DNA of 64,000 bases, from positions 1,364,001-1,428,000 of the forward strand of contig NZ_CP007014.1 in assembly GCF_000452705.1 (NCBI RefSeq), given 5' to 3'. The notes beneath the pieces were generated by a model. The model was not told the DNA's origin. It searched no databases and saw only the letters and a list, made by a program, of their open reading frames with translations. The position numbers and the translations under genes were made by a program. Source of the DNA: Pseudomonas syringae CC1557. GTDB lineage: Bacteria > Pseudomonadota > Gammaproteobacteria > Pseudomonadales > Pseudomonadaceae. Below, in pieces: positions 43,688 through 53,039 of this stretch (its first letter is position 1; each line of letters starts with the position of its first letter).

Positions 43688-44770
43688 TCAATACCCGGTC
43701 ATCTCCAGATACCCAACTCCCTCTTGGCTACCACTGAACTTCACCGGGCCTTCCCAGTAAGGAATGCTGGTGCCCATCCAAGCCTTGGGGTTTAGTGCTT
43801 CGGTGGTGATATCCAGGTTTCTGCCGGGAATTTTGATTGCCCAACGGGTCGGCACCTGATGCTCGCCGATTGAAGTCTCCTTGAGGGGTTCGAGGCTGAC
43901 TTCGTTGGCGTGAAGCATTTTCGTGGTGCCATCGGCACTGATCCAGTTGCCGGTCAGGTAAGGCTCGCCGCTCTTGTGGCGGATGCGATAAAGCATCAGG
44001 CGGTCGCCGTCTGCCAGTTGCAGGGAGAACCAGTCCCAGCCGCTCTGATTGGCGGTCAATGGCTGACTGCTCCATTCCCGGTCCAGCCAGGCGTCGCCGG
44101 TGACCTGATGGGTTTTGCCCTCGATTTCCATACTGCCTTTGGCCTTGAAGAATGGCTGGCTGTAATAGTAGGAGGCCTGACCTGCCTCGGATTTCTGGCT
44201 GTAGCCTTGATCACCCTGCAGCACCAGCGGTTTGCTGGAAGTGAGGTGCAGTTCGTAGCGGAAATCCTTGCCGCTGGCTTTCAGCTGTATCGTGGTCAGC
44301 GGGTCGCCGGTCTGGGCGTTGCTGGTGAATGCCCAGTCGTCGATCCAGGCCGAGAAGGGCGCCTGCGTCACGTTGGCCTGCCCGATTCCGCCGCGTGCGT
44401 AGCGCTCTGCCACGTAATGGCCGCTGCTTGAGGTCGCCGCCGCATGGCCCAGCCAGATCGTGCCCTCATTCCAGCCGCTGCCAGGCTGTTTGCCAGGGCG
44501 CAGGGCGCTGCGGAACAAGGTCCACTGCACACCGAATGGCTGGCCTGCGTCATCTTTCAAGGTGGCGGTGATGTACCACCATTCGATGCGAAAGCCAGGG
44601 TGCTGGCCATGGTCTTCGGGGAATGAAAAGACCTTGCCCGGCGTGACCTGTGTGTAAGCATCGGCGGTATTGCCCAGCCCCGCGAAACCGCTTTCAGGTT
44701 GCGATTTTTCATCGCAGCCAGCGAGCAGCAACGCGACGGCCAGCGGCATCAGCCACTTCTTAATGTTCAT
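43688..44770 (-). CDS. AttH-like (lipocalin/CrtC-type) lipoprotein
   Basis: A 360-residue lipoprotein: signal peptide with lipobox LLLAGC (Cys19). The mature protein is the AttH/hydroxyneurosporene-hydratase-like double lipocalin fold: HPGFRIEWWYITATLKDD, VQWTLFRSAL, GDAWLDREWSSQPL, GWDWFSLQLADGDRLMLYRIR. Such proteins sit beside FtsX-type ABC permeases (AttEFGH in Agrobacterium). Its start overlaps the permease gene by 11 bases, so it is translationally coupled. It may bind a hydrophobic molecule handled by the transporter; the ligand is unknown. Confidence 0.88.
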   Translation of the reverse strand: MNIKKWLMPLAVALLLAGCDEKSQPESGFAGLGNTADAYTQVTPGKVFSFPEDHGQHPGFRIEWWYITATLKDDAGQPFGVQWTLFRSALRPGKQPGSGWNEGTIWLGHAAATSSSGHYVAERYARGGIGQANVTQAPFSAWIDDWAFTSNAQTGDPLTTIQLKASGKDFRYELHLTSSKPLVLQGDQGYSQKSEAGQASYYYSQPFFKAKGSMEIEGKTHQVTGDAWLDREWSSQPLTANQSGWDWFSLQLADGDRLMLYRIRHKSGEPYLTGNWISADGTTKMLHANEVSLEPLKETSIGEHQVPTRWAIKIPGRNLDITTEALNPKAWMGTSIPYWEGPVKFSGSQEGVGYLEMTGY

Positions 44771-47240
44771 TGGCGAAGGTCCTCAGTAAATCCGCTGGGC
44801 GACTGCGGTACAGCTTCAGCAGCGGCCAGGCCGAGGCCAGTAAAGTTGCCAGTATTGCCAGCGCCATCAGTTGCAGCAATTGCAGCGGGAAGACCTGCAA
44901 CGGCAGGCGCCAGCCAAAGGCCCTGACGTTGATCACCGCGTCCAGGCACCACGCCAGCATCAAGCCCAGCGGCAGCGCGAGTACCAGCGTCAATACCGCC
45001 AGCAGCCAGGTCTGCCCCAGATTGAGCAGCATCAGTTGCCGCCGCGTCACACCCAATGCCCACAACGGAGCGAGCTGCCCGAGACGGCTTTGACTCTGAG
45101 TCAGCAGGCTGATGAACAACGCCACGCCAGCCACGCCCAGTGTCAGGCTGTTGAGGGCGGCGGTGGCGGCGAAGGTGCGTTCGAAGACCTGGCTCGACCA
45201 GCGCTTGAGCTGGCTCTGATCGATGATGTGGTTATCGTCCAGCGTGAAGCGGTCTTGCAGGTGGGTCACCAAGGGCGTGACTGCCGCCTGATCCATCCTC
45301 AGGTTGAAACGGACCGGCGTCAATTGCGGCCAGTGGGCGAGCAGGTGGTTCGAGTTGACCAGCAAATGGCCTTTGGGATTGCCATAGTCGGCGTAAATCC
45401 CGACGATACGCACCGTCCACTTGCCGCTGGGCACCGCGATGTCCAGCGTATCGTCCAGCCCCAGATCAAGGCGACGCGCCAACTGTTCGCTGAGCATCAC
45501 CGTGTCTTCATCGCGCAACAGATTCCACGGATCGCCTGACACGGATTCGAGTAACTCCCAGTGCTGGCGATAGGTGCTGTGATCGATCACGCCAAACAGG
45601 TCGGCAGGCCAGCCCTGGATTTGCACCGGCACCTGCCAGTTGGGCAACACGGCGCGGACATCCGCTTGCTGGCTCAGCCAGGTTTGCAGCGGCTCGGCCT
45701 GCGTCGGGTCTTGCGGGCTGACATACAACTCGGCAGTCAGGCGTTGTTCCAGCCAGCTGTTGAAGGTCCCCCTGAAGCCCGATGTCATGCTGCCAGCGCC
45801 GATATTCGCCGCCATCGCCAGCAGCAGAGCCATCAGCGCCAGGCTCAAGGCGGGCAACTGTTGGCGGCAGTCAGCGACAAACCACTGCCCAAGTACCGAG
45901 CGGCTGCGCTTCAGCAGGCCGCCGAGCATTGCATCCAGCAATACGGGAAGGCCCAGCGCAGCGCTGAGCAACAGAGCAGACATCATCACAAAACCCAGCA
46001 TCAGCGTGTTGCCGAACAGCAAGGCCGCAAGGGCGACCAGCGCACCGCTGGCGGCCACCCAGGCTTGCCGTCGCAGCCAGCGCGCATGAGCTTGCTGCCA
46101 CGCTTGCGCATCGGCCAGCGCCAGCAATGGCAAGCGTGCCGCACGCAGCAGGCTGTTGGCACCGGCGAGCAACGCGCCAAGCAGACTCAAGCCGATGCCG
46201 CTCAGCCACCACCACAGGCTCAGGTTCAACTGGCCGGCGACCTCGGCCCCATACAGGCCCCGCAGGCTGGCCGCGACATCCGGCAGCAGCAGACTGGCCA
46301 GCAGGTAGCCGCTGACCACGCCGAACATACCGCCCAGCAGGGCCAGCGCGCCCAGCTCGACGCCAAGCGTGGTAATCAGCACGCGGGCACTGACCCCGCA
46401 GGCGCGCAGGTTGCGCAGCAGGCCGCGGCGTTGCTCCAGTGCCAGACCAATGGCCGCATGGACGATGAACAGACCGACAATGAATGACAGCACCCCGAGT
46501 GCATTCAGATTCAGGTGAAAGCTTTCGGTCAGGCGCTCAAGGTTGTTCTCTTCGCCGCTTTTCTTGATGACCAGCAGGTTGTTCATTGCGGGGGGCAGCA
46601 CTGGGCTCTGCTGCGCAAAATCCTTGCTCAGCAGCATTCGGGACAACTGCCCAGGCTGGCCGAGCAGCGGTTGCGCGAAGCCTATGTCGGTCAGCAGCAC
46701 GCCGGGTGCCATGTCGGCTTTGACGCGCAGCGGTGGCAAGGCCATACCGTTTTCGGTGAGCGGCTGCTGACCTTCCTTCAGCCCCAGTGTTTGCAGCGTT
46801 TGCGGCGCAATCCAGGTCATGCCCGGCGGCGTAAGGAAGTCGACGATCTGATCCTGGTCCAGGGTTTGTCCGGCCAGTGCCGAGCCCGTCGGCAACGTCA
46901 CCGGCTCGATGCCCATCAGTTGCACGCGCTGATCTTCCAGCCCTTTGAGCACGATGCGCCCTTGCAGCATGGGCGAGACGGGCCAGCCGTTGCGGCGCAG
47001 CGCGATGAACAGGTCCTGAGAGAACAGCCCGCCGCTGGTGGCCGAAATGCTGGTCTGCGGTTCGCCGCCGATCAACTGGCTGGCCCGCTGATAACTCTCG
47101 CGCGCCTGACTGTTAAGCGCCTGTACGCCGGTCAATAATGCGGTGGCCAGCCATAAGCCGGTCAACACGCTGAAAAACTGCACCGGATGGCGTCGCCAGT
47201 GGCTCAGCAGGGCGCGTAGGGTCCAGTAGAAAACCCGCAT
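44760..47240 (-). CDS. FtsX-like ABC transporter permease
   Basis: An 826-residue inner-membrane protein with the duplicated MacB/FtsX permease plan: an N-terminal helix (FFSVLTGLWLATALLTGVQ), a large periplasmic domain, three helices, a second helix pair with another periplasmic domain, and three final helices ending LLRTFANEH. Such permeases extract lipids or lipoproteins rather than transporting across the membrane. ATG at 47240 follows the ATPase stop by one base; a longer frame would overlap the ATPase gene and is rejected. Middle gene of a three-gene operon. Confidence 0.9.
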   Translation of the reverse strand: MRVFYWTLRALLSHWRRHPVQFFSVLTGLWLATALLTGVQALNSQARESYQRASQLIGGEPQTSISATSGGLFSQDLFIALRRNGWPVSPMLQGRIVLKGLEDQRVQLMGIEPVTLPTGSALAGQTLDQDQIVDFLTPPGMTWIAPQTLQTLGLKEGQQPLTENGMALPPLRVKADMAPGVLLTDIGFAQPLLGQPGQLSRMLLSKDFAQQSPVLPPAMNNLLVIKKSGEENNLERLTESFHLNLNALGVLSFIVGLFIVHAAIGLALEQRRGLLRNLRACGVSARVLITTLGVELGALALLGGMFGVVSGYLLASLLLPDVAASLRGLYGAEVAGQLNLSLWWWLSGIGLSLLGALLAGANSLLRAARLPLLALADAQAWQQAHARWLRRQAWVAASGALVALAALLFGNTLMLGFVMMSALLLSAALGLPVLLDAMLGGLLKRSRSVLGQWFVADCRQQLPALSLALMALLLAMAANIGAGSMTSGFRGTFNSWLEQRLTAELYVSPQDPTQAEPLQTWLSQQADVRAVLPNWQVPVQIQGWPADLFGVIDHSTYRQHWELLESVSGDPWNLLRDEDTVMLSEQLARRLDLGLDDTLDIAVPSGKWTVRIVGIYADYGNPKGHLLVNSNHLLAHWPQLTPVRFNLRMDQAAVTPLVTHLQDRFTLDDNHIIDQSQLKRWSSQVFERTFAATAALNSLTLGVAGVALFISLLTQSQSRLGQLAPLWALGVTRRQLMLLNLGQTWLLAVLTLVLALPLGLMLAWCLDAVINVRAFGWRLPLQVFPLQLLQLMALAILATLLASAWPLLKLYRSRPADLLRTFANEH

Positions 47241-47241
47241 T

Positions 47242-47910
47242 TCAGCGTTCGCCTTCGGTTGCCAGGCGCCCATGATGCAGCACCACCCGGCGCGCCAGGC
47301 GTTCAGCAACCCGAGGGCTGTGGGTGACCATCAACAGGCTGGTAGTGCTGTCGCCGAGCAGGTCCAGCAACAGCTGCAACACTTCGTCGCTGGTGGCTTC
47401 GTCGAGGTTGCCAGTGGGTTCGTCGGCCAGCAACAGACCGGGGCGTGATGCAAGGGCGCGGCCGATGGCGACACGCTGTTGCTGGCCGCCGGACAGTTGC
47501 TCGGGGTAGCGATCCAGCAGATCGCCGAGGCCCAGTCGCTCGATCAATTGCGCCTGCCAGGCCGCGTCATAACGCCCGGCCAATCGCGCCTGAAACGCCA
47601 GATTGTCGGCGATCTTCAGGCTGCCGATCAGGTTGAACTGCTGAAACACCAGGCCGATTTCGGTACGCCGCCAATTCGCCAGCTGGCTCTCGTTCATGAG
47701 GTCCAGACGCTGGCCCGCTACGTCTATTGTGCCGCCATCGACCTGATCCAGCCCGGCGGCCAGATGCAGCAACGTACTTTTGCCACTGCCCGATTCCCCC
47801 ATCAGCGCCAGGCTCTCCCCCTGCGCCAATTGCAGATCCACTCCGCGCAACACGGCCAGAGGGCCTTGTGCCGTGGTGTAGCTCTTGAATACGTTTCGCA
47901 CTTGCAACAT
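47242..47910 (-). CDS. LolD-like ABC transporter ATPase
   Basis: A 222-residue ATPase subunit. Walker A GESGSGKST (38-46), Q-loop QQFNLIGSL, signature LSGGQQQR, Walker B LLLADEPT and H-loop THSP are all present, and the LADEPTGNLD extension puts it in the LolD/MacB group. It energises the FtsX-like permease encoded immediately after it. First gene of the operon; its promoter must lie in the repeat-rich 271-base region to the right. Confidence 0.93.
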   Translation of the reverse strand: MLQVRNVFKSYTTAQGPLAVLRGVDLQLAQGESLALMGESGSGKSTLLHLAAGLDQVDGGTIDVAGQRLDLMNESQLANWRRTEIGLVFQQFNLIGSLKIADNLAFQARLAGRYDAAWQAQLIERLGLGDLLDRYPEQLSGGQQQRVAIGRALASRPGLLLADEPTGNLDEATSDEVLQLLLDLLGDSTTSLLMVTHSPRVAERLARRVVLHHGRLATEGER

Positions 47911-48032
47911 GAGTGGCCCAACTGTCCTGACTGAGTCTCAAGAGTAGCGCCTGAGCGCGAGCGCGTCGCGGCTGGATGGTGATTGTTGTCGCGCAGAGCC
48001 TGGCAACGGGAATCAAAAGCCTTGGCTATCGT

Positions 48033-48159
48033 GCGACGCTCTGCGTCGCCATGCCGTTCAGGACGCTCTGCGTCCTCTTGCGACGCAGAGCGTCGAGAAC
48101 TGCATTCCTACGCTGGAGCGCAGGGAATGATCTCAACCATCGTGCGACGCTCTGCGTCG
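48033..48159. repeat. Cluster of four GACGCTCTGCGTC palindromes
   Basis: Copies at 48033-48049 (GCGACGCTCTGCGTCGC), 48060-48076 (AGGACGCTCTGCGTCCT), 48081-48095 (inverted) and 48145-48159. A further hairpin CATTCC...GGGAATG lies at 48103-48129 between them. They fill the gap between the ABC operon and mnmC. Conserved arms with alternating orientation are typical of REP/BIME elements. Confidence 0.82.
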
Positions 48160-48181
48160 ATTTGACCCGAGAACCATAAGG

Positions 48182-50164
48182 CTACTTCCCGCCGCCGCGG
48201 ATCAGACTGCGCAATGCAAACCGGTTGGGATGACACGCCTCGGCCACGCTGCGTGGCAACGGCAACGGTTCGTTGTCCAGCCAGGCGACGATCAACTCTG
48301 CGGACAGCGGGGCGGTTATCAGGCCGCGTGAGCCATGGCCGCTGTTGACGTACAGACCCTCCAGCCATGGGCAGTCGGTGTCCGGCACCTGTCGCGCATC
48401 CTTGCCCAGTGCTGCATAGGCCTGCACAAATGCATCGCGGTCGGCCAGCGGACCGACGATAGGCAGGTAATCCGGGCTGGTGCAGCGAAATGCGGCGCGA
48501 CCTTGCAACTGCTCGGGCGGCAAGTCGACGGCTTCAAGGCGTGCAGTGAGGTCTGCCGATATCTCCCGCAACAGCCCCAGGTTGTCCAGGTGATCCGCCA
48601 GGTTCGGCGTCAGATCCGTGCTGTTGAAGTCGAAACTGGCGCCCAGCGTGTGTTCGCCCTGCCGCGCCGGTGCCACGTAACCCTCGGCACACACCACGCT
48701 ACGCAACGCCGTACTGGCCTGAGTCTTCGGCAGGCGGGTGATCTGCCCACGAATGCGTTTGAGCGGCAACTCGGCGCTCTGCGAAAACTGTTTGATATCA
48801 GCCGCCCCGGTCAGCACCACGACCGGAGCACTGTCGATCAGTTGCTCGCCACCCCAAACCTGCCATTGATCATCGACACGCCTCAGCTCCAGCGCCTGGC
48901 AATGAGTGATCAGGCGGATATTCGGGTGCGCGATCTGTGCATGACACAACGCAGGCGGATGAACCCAGCCGCCTTCAGGGTAAAACAGCCCGCCACTCTT
49001 AAGCGCAATGCCGCTCTGCGCTTCGGCCTGGGGCTGGTCCAGCAGGTGCAGCAAGGTGTCCGGGAAGGCTTCGGCCAATTGCTTCTGACGCAGCGCTTCC
49101 TTGTCGTCGAAGGTCAATTGCAGCACGCCGCAAGCGTCCCAGTCGACGCCACGCTGCAAGCGTTCAAGCAGCCTGCGCGTGTGGCCAAAACCACTGAGGA
49201 TCAGCTGTGACAGCGCGGTGCCATGCGCCGACAGTTTCAGGTACAGCACGCCTTGCGGATTGCCCGACGCTTCCTGCGCTGGTGCCGCATGGCGCTCCAG
49301 CAGGCTGACGTGCCAGCCACGTTGCGCAAGGCTTTCTGCGGTGGCACACCCGGCCAGCCCGGCACCGATCACCAGCGCCTTGCGCTCACCTGTTTGCGGG
49401 GCCGGGCGGGCGAACCAGGGTTTGGCAACGGGCGCCGCTGTCACGCCTTCTGGCCAGGCGATGAAAGCACCGCGCAGCACCTCCCACTTGTGGCCAATAC
49501 CCGGCACCCGCTTCATCTTGAAGCCGGCCGCGTTCAGCGAGCGACGCACCCAACCAGTGCTGGTGAATGTGCCAATGGTGGTGGCCGATGTAGACAGTCG
49601 TGCCAGTTCGGCAAACAGCTCCGGGGTCCACATTTCCGGGTTTTTCGCCGGCGCGAAGCCGTCGAGAAACCACGCATCAATCGGCCCGTCCAGTTGCGGC
49701 AACATCTGCAAGGCATCGCCAACCAGCAGCGTCAGCGTGACCCGGCCGCCGTCAAACACCAGACGCTGAAAGCCTTCATGCACCGCAACGTACTGTTTGA
49801 GCAATTGCTGCGCGAATGTCGACAGTTCCGGCCATAAGGCAAGGGCACGTTGCAGATCAGTGCGGCTCAGCGGGTATTTTTCGACGCTGACGAAATGCAG
49901 ACGGGCACCCGCAGGCGCGCACGCTTCGAACAACTGCCAGGCACACAGAAAATTCAGCCCGGTGCCGAAACCTGTCTCGCCAATGATCAGCCGCCCGCCA
50001 GCCGGCAATTCGGTGAAACGCCGGTGCAAATCGTTTTGCACCAGAAACACGTGGCGTGTCTCGTCCAGACCAGACTCGGTGGAAAAGTACACGTCGGAAA
50101 AATCACGGGAACGCGGATTGCCGTGTTCGTCCCAGTCGATCTGGGCGTGGCGGGTAATGGTCAT
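48182..50164 (-). CDS. mnmC: Bifunctional tRNA mnm5s2U34 biosynthesis protein MnmC
   Basis: A 660-residue enzyme that finishes 5-methylaminomethyl-2-thiouridine at tRNA position 34. The N-terminal methyltransferase domain (about 1-245) has IGETGFGTGLNFL and DAWFLDGFAPAKNPEMW; the C-terminal FAD oxidoreductase starts with the dinucleotide motif VIGAGLAGCATAESL and has GNPQGVLYLKLS. Domain order and length match E. coli MnmC. It is a single gene, divergent from pap. Confidence 0.96.
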   Translation of the reverse strand: MTITRHAQIDWDEHGNPRSRDFSDVYFSTESGLDETRHVFLVQNDLHRRFTELPAGGRLIIGETGFGTGLNFLCAWQLFEACAPAGARLHFVSVEKYPLSRTDLQRALALWPELSTFAQQLLKQYVAVHEGFQRLVFDGGRVTLTLLVGDALQMLPQLDGPIDAWFLDGFAPAKNPEMWTPELFAELARLSTSATTIGTFTSTGWVRRSLNAAGFKMKRVPGIGHKWEVLRGAFIAWPEGVTAAPVAKPWFARPAPQTGERKALVIGAGLAGCATAESLAQRGWHVSLLERHAAPAQEASGNPQGVLYLKLSAHGTALSQLILSGFGHTRRLLERLQRGVDWDACGVLQLTFDDKEALRQKQLAEAFPDTLLHLLDQPQAEAQSGIALKSGGLFYPEGGWVHPPALCHAQIAHPNIRLITHCQALELRRVDDQWQVWGGEQLIDSAPVVVLTGAADIKQFSQSAELPLKRIRGQITRLPKTQASTALRSVVCAEGYVAPARQGEHTLGASFDFNSTDLTPNLADHLDNLGLLREISADLTARLEAVDLPPEQLQGRAAFRCTSPDYLPIVGPLADRDAFVQAYAALGKDARQVPDTDCPWLEGLYVNSGHGSRGLITAPLSAELIVAWLDNEPLPLPRSVAEACHPNRFALRSLIRGGGK

Positions 50165-50312
50165 GTCGGGCTCAGCGGAGGCAGTGGCAGCATTTTAGCC
50201 GTCTGCGCCGATAAAAGTGCTATCAAGGATGTGCGGATTGACCGATGCCGGTAATCAATGGTCACAATCTCCATCAGGCGTTCTCCAAGCCCACATCAAT
50301 CAGGAGCTGTGC

Positions 50313-51809
50313 ATGTTTGAATCTGCTGAAATCGGTCATGCCATTGACGATGATACCTATGAGGCAGCCCTGCCCGAACTGCGTGAAGCGTTGCTGGAAG
50401 CACAGATAGACCTGCACGAGCAGGCCGGTCGGCAGATCATCGTGCTGATCAACGGCATAGAGGGTGCGGGGAAGGGCGAGACCGTCAAACTGCTCAGCGA
50501 ATGGATGGACCCGCGCTTGATAGAAGTGCGCACCTTCGATCAGCAAACCGACGAAGAACTGGCGCATCCGCCTGCCTGGCGCTACTGGCGACAATTGCCC
50601 GCCAAAGGCCGCATGGGGATTTTCTTCGGCAACTGGTACAGCCAGATGCTGCAGGATCGTGTGCATGGTCGTTACAAGGACGCAGTGCTGGATCAGGCCA
50701 TCAGCGGCGCCGAACGCTTGGAAAAGATGCTCTGTGATGAGGGCGCGCTGATCTTCAAGTTCTGGTTTCACCTCTCCAAGAAGCAGATGAAGCGGCGCCT
50801 CAAGACCCTCAAGGACGACCCGCTGCACAGCTGGCGTATCAGCCCGTTGGATTGGCAGCAGTCCAGGACCTACGACAAATTCGTGCGCTTCGGTGAGCGG
50901 GTGTTGCGCCGCACCAGTCGCGAGTACGCGCCCTGGCATGTGATCGAAGGGGTGGACGCCAACTATCGCAGCCTGACGGTCGGTCGCCTGCTGCTGGAAG
51001 GCATGCAGGCCGCTCTCAATAAAGCCGAGCCTGTGGCAAGCGCGCTGACGGTCGGGCCGCTGGCAATCCATAGCGATGAACGCACCTTACTGGACAGTCT
51101 CGATCTGAGCCTGAACCTGGATAAGGACGACTACCAGCAACAACTGATCACCGAGCAGGCGCGGCTGGCTGGCAACATGCGCGACAAACGCATGAAAAGC
51201 CACGCACTGGTGGCGGTGTTTGAAGGCAATGACGCGGCAGGCAAAGGCGGGGCGATCCGACGCGTCGCGGCGGCGCTGGACCCACGCCAGTACGCCATCG
51301 TGCCCATCGCCGCGCCGACTCAGGACGAGCGTGCGCAGCCTTATCTATGGCGTTTCTGGCGACAGATTCCGGGTCGTGGCAAATTCACCATTTTTGACCG
51401 TTCCTGGTACGGCCGCGTATTGGTGGAGCGGGTTGAAGGATTTTGCAGTGAGTCTGACTGGAAGCGCGCCTACGCCGAAATCAACGACTTTGAAGAACAA
51501 CTCACTGACGCGGGCGTGGTGGTCGTCAAATTCTGGCTGGCGATTGATCAACAGACCCAGCTGGAGCGCTTTCAGGAGCGCGAAAAGATCCCGTTCAAAC
51601 GCTACAAGATCACTGAAGACGACTGGCGCAACCGCAAGAAATGGCCTGATTATCGTCAGGCGGTGGGCGATATGGTGGATCGCACCAGCACCGAGATCGC
51701 GCCCTGGACGCTGATCGAGGCCAATGACAAGCGCTGGGCCAGGGTCAAAGTATTGCGCACCCTCAACGAGGCACTGGAAGCCGCGTTCGCCAGGGACAAG
51801 AAGAAGTGA
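50313..51809 (+). CDS. pap: Polyphosphate:AMP phosphotransferase (PPK2, two-domain)
   Basis: A 498-residue class II PPK2 with two tandem domains, each with a phosphate loop: NGIEGAGKGETVKLL near residue 46 and EGNDAAGKGGAIRR near residue 304. Lid motifs WRYWRQLPAKGRMGIFFGNW and WRFWRQIPGRGKFTIFDRSW repeat the duplication. It converts AMP and polyphosphate to ADP. AGGAG lies six bases before the ATG at 50313; the upstream frame extension of 32 residues overlaps the divergent mnmC promoter region and is rejected. Confidence 0.94.
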   Translation: MFESAEIGHAIDDDTYEAALPELREALLEAQIDLHEQAGRQIIVLINGIEGAGKGETVKLLSEWMDPRLIEVRTFDQQTDEELAHPPAWRYWRQLPAKGRMGIFFGNWYSQMLQDRVHGRYKDAVLDQAISGAERLEKMLCDEGALIFKFWFHLSKKQMKRRLKTLKDDPLHSWRISPLDWQQSRTYDKFVRFGERVLRRTSREYAPWHVIEGVDANYRSLTVGRLLLEGMQAALNKAEPVASALTVGPLAIHSDERTLLDSLDLSLNLDKDDYQQQLITEQARLAGNMRDKRMKSHALVAVFEGNDAAGKGGAIRRVAAALDPRQYAIVPIAAPTQDERAQPYLWRFWRQIPGRGKFTIFDRSWYGRVLVERVEGFCSESDWKRAYAEINDFEEQLTDAGVVVVKFWLAIDQQTQLERFQEREKIPFKRYKITEDDWRNRKKWPDYRQAVGDMVDRTSTEIAPWTLIEANDKRWARVKVLRTLNEALEAAFARDKKK

Positions 51810-51857
51810 TGACATGGGCATCGTGGTTGCGTCGGCCCAGGTCGGCGCGGCCAGGTT

Positions 51858-52265
51858 TTATTCGCCTGACAAGTGTCTGGTCTTCTGCCTGAGAATGTAG
51901 ACCGTCACCAGCACTGCACTGGTCAGCATGAACGCGCGTGCCCAGATCGAGGGCACCAGATAGCATGAAAAACCGATGCTGACCCACATCAGGCCAATAG
52001 CGTAGACCTTGCCCTTGAGCGGAATACCGTTGCCTTCAAGATAATCACGAATCCACGGGCCGAGCTGGCGATGATTGATCAGCCACTGGTAAAAGCGTGG
52101 AGAACTGCGCGCGAAGCAGGCAGCTGCCAGCAGGAGAAAAGGCGTGGTGGGCAGCACCGGCAGGAAAATACCGATAACCCCCAGCACCACGCTCACCCAG
52201 CCGACGGCCATAAGCAGATAGCGCACCCACCAATGGCGGCTGGTGCGCGGTGAGTCTTGCGCCAT
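51858..52265 (-). CDS. DUF454 (YbaN-type) inner-membrane protein
   Basis: A 135-residue protein with three to four membrane helices. Family pieces are LMAVGWVSVVLGVIGIFLPV, LPTTPFLLLAAACFARSSPRF and WLINHRQLGPWIRDYLEGNG. The function is unknown. It starts ten bases from the stop of the UPF0149 gene on the same strand, so the two are likely one transcript. It is convergent with pap. Confidence 0.92.
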   Translation of the reverse strand: MAQDSPRTSRHWWVRYLLMAVGWVSVVLGVIGIFLPVLPTTPFLLLAAACFARSSPRFYQWLINHRQLGPWIRDYLEGNGIPLKGKVYAIGLMWVSIGFSCYLVPSIWARAFMLTSAVLVTVYILRQKTRHLSGE

Positions 52266-52275
52266 AGGCGCCGAC

Positions 52276-52863
52276 TCAGTGGTGGCGAGGCTTGAGGATC
52301 GCCGGCTTTTCGTCCGGCGCCTGGCACAGCAGATACAGCGCGGTCAGCGCTTCAGGGATCTGCACGATCATGTCGTCCATCAGGTTGGCGTCCTGAGCGA
52401 TGTCGGAAAATTCAGGCTGCTCGTCGAACAGGCCCGAACCGACCATGATCGGCAACAGCATCTCGCTGACTTCTTCCTCGGCACTTTCGAACCAGGCGTT
52501 CTCACGCAGGAACACGCCTTCCATGAAACCGATGCACCAGCCGCGCAGATCCGAATCATCCGGGTCGTCGCCCAGGTCCAGGTCGCATGGCAGGTCAAAC
52601 TCTTCGTCCGACGCCAGTTGGCGGGCAATGTGCGCCTTGAGTGCAACCAGAGTCGCTTCGACTTCGATCTGCTGCTCTTCGCTGGAGTAATGTGGCGGCT
52701 CGGAGAACAGGGCGTCGATCCACTCGCGCTCCGGCACTTCTTCGGCGCAAATGGACAGGGCGGTCAGGTAGCCATGCGCGGCCACGTAGTCCAGTGCTTC
52801 ATCGTGCAGTTCATCTGCATCGAGGAAGACTTGCAGGCGGGTTAATTGCTCAGCGAAGGACAT
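52276..52863 (-). CDS. UPF0149 (YecA/YgfB-type) protein
   Basis: A 195-residue acidic cytosolic protein. It has the UPF0149 features: LDYVAAHGYLTALSICAEEV, WCIGFMEGVFL and EFSDIAQDANL. No C-terminal SEC-C zinc motif is present, but four cysteines are scattered. The role is unclear; YgfB of P. aeruginosa affects stress and resistance gene expression. AAGGTA precedes the ATG. Divergent from recQ. Confidence 0.9.
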   Translation of the reverse strand: MSFAEQLTRLQVFLDADELHDEALDYVAAHGYLTALSICAEEVPEREWIDALFSEPPHYSSEEQQIEVEATLVALKAHIARQLASDEEFDLPCDLDLGDDPDDSDLRGWCIGFMEGVFLRENAWFESAEEEVSEMLLPIMVGSGLFDEQPEFSDIAQDANLMDDMIVQIPEALTALYLLCQAPDEKPAILKPRHH

Positions 52864-52980
52864 GGAGGCACTACCTTGGAAATAAACGATGCTGAATTCT
52901 AGGCCCTGCGCGGCCGAGGCGCCAGCACGCAGGCCAATTGCAGTTAATTTCGACCACTCATGTCCCAGTCATCCATTGCT

Positions 52981-53000
52981 CCCGAGCGCTCGGGTATACT
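52981..53000. promoter_or_regulatory. Palindrome and -10-like sequence before recQ
   Basis: CCCGAGCGCTCGGG (52981-52994), a perfect 14-base palindrome, touches TATACT (52995-53000), a good -10 candidate for recQ. A regulator bound to the palindrome would overlap the promoter. No clear -35 was found. Confidence 0.5.
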
Positions 53001-53039
53001 CCTGCGTTTTGCAGTGCAGCAGGATATTCCGGGGTTTTT

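Noticed and set aside
45561..46487. Plus-strand frame opposite the ABC permease
   Set aside because: Gln/Ala/Arg-rich antisense shadow of a gene with clear membrane segments and operon overlaps.
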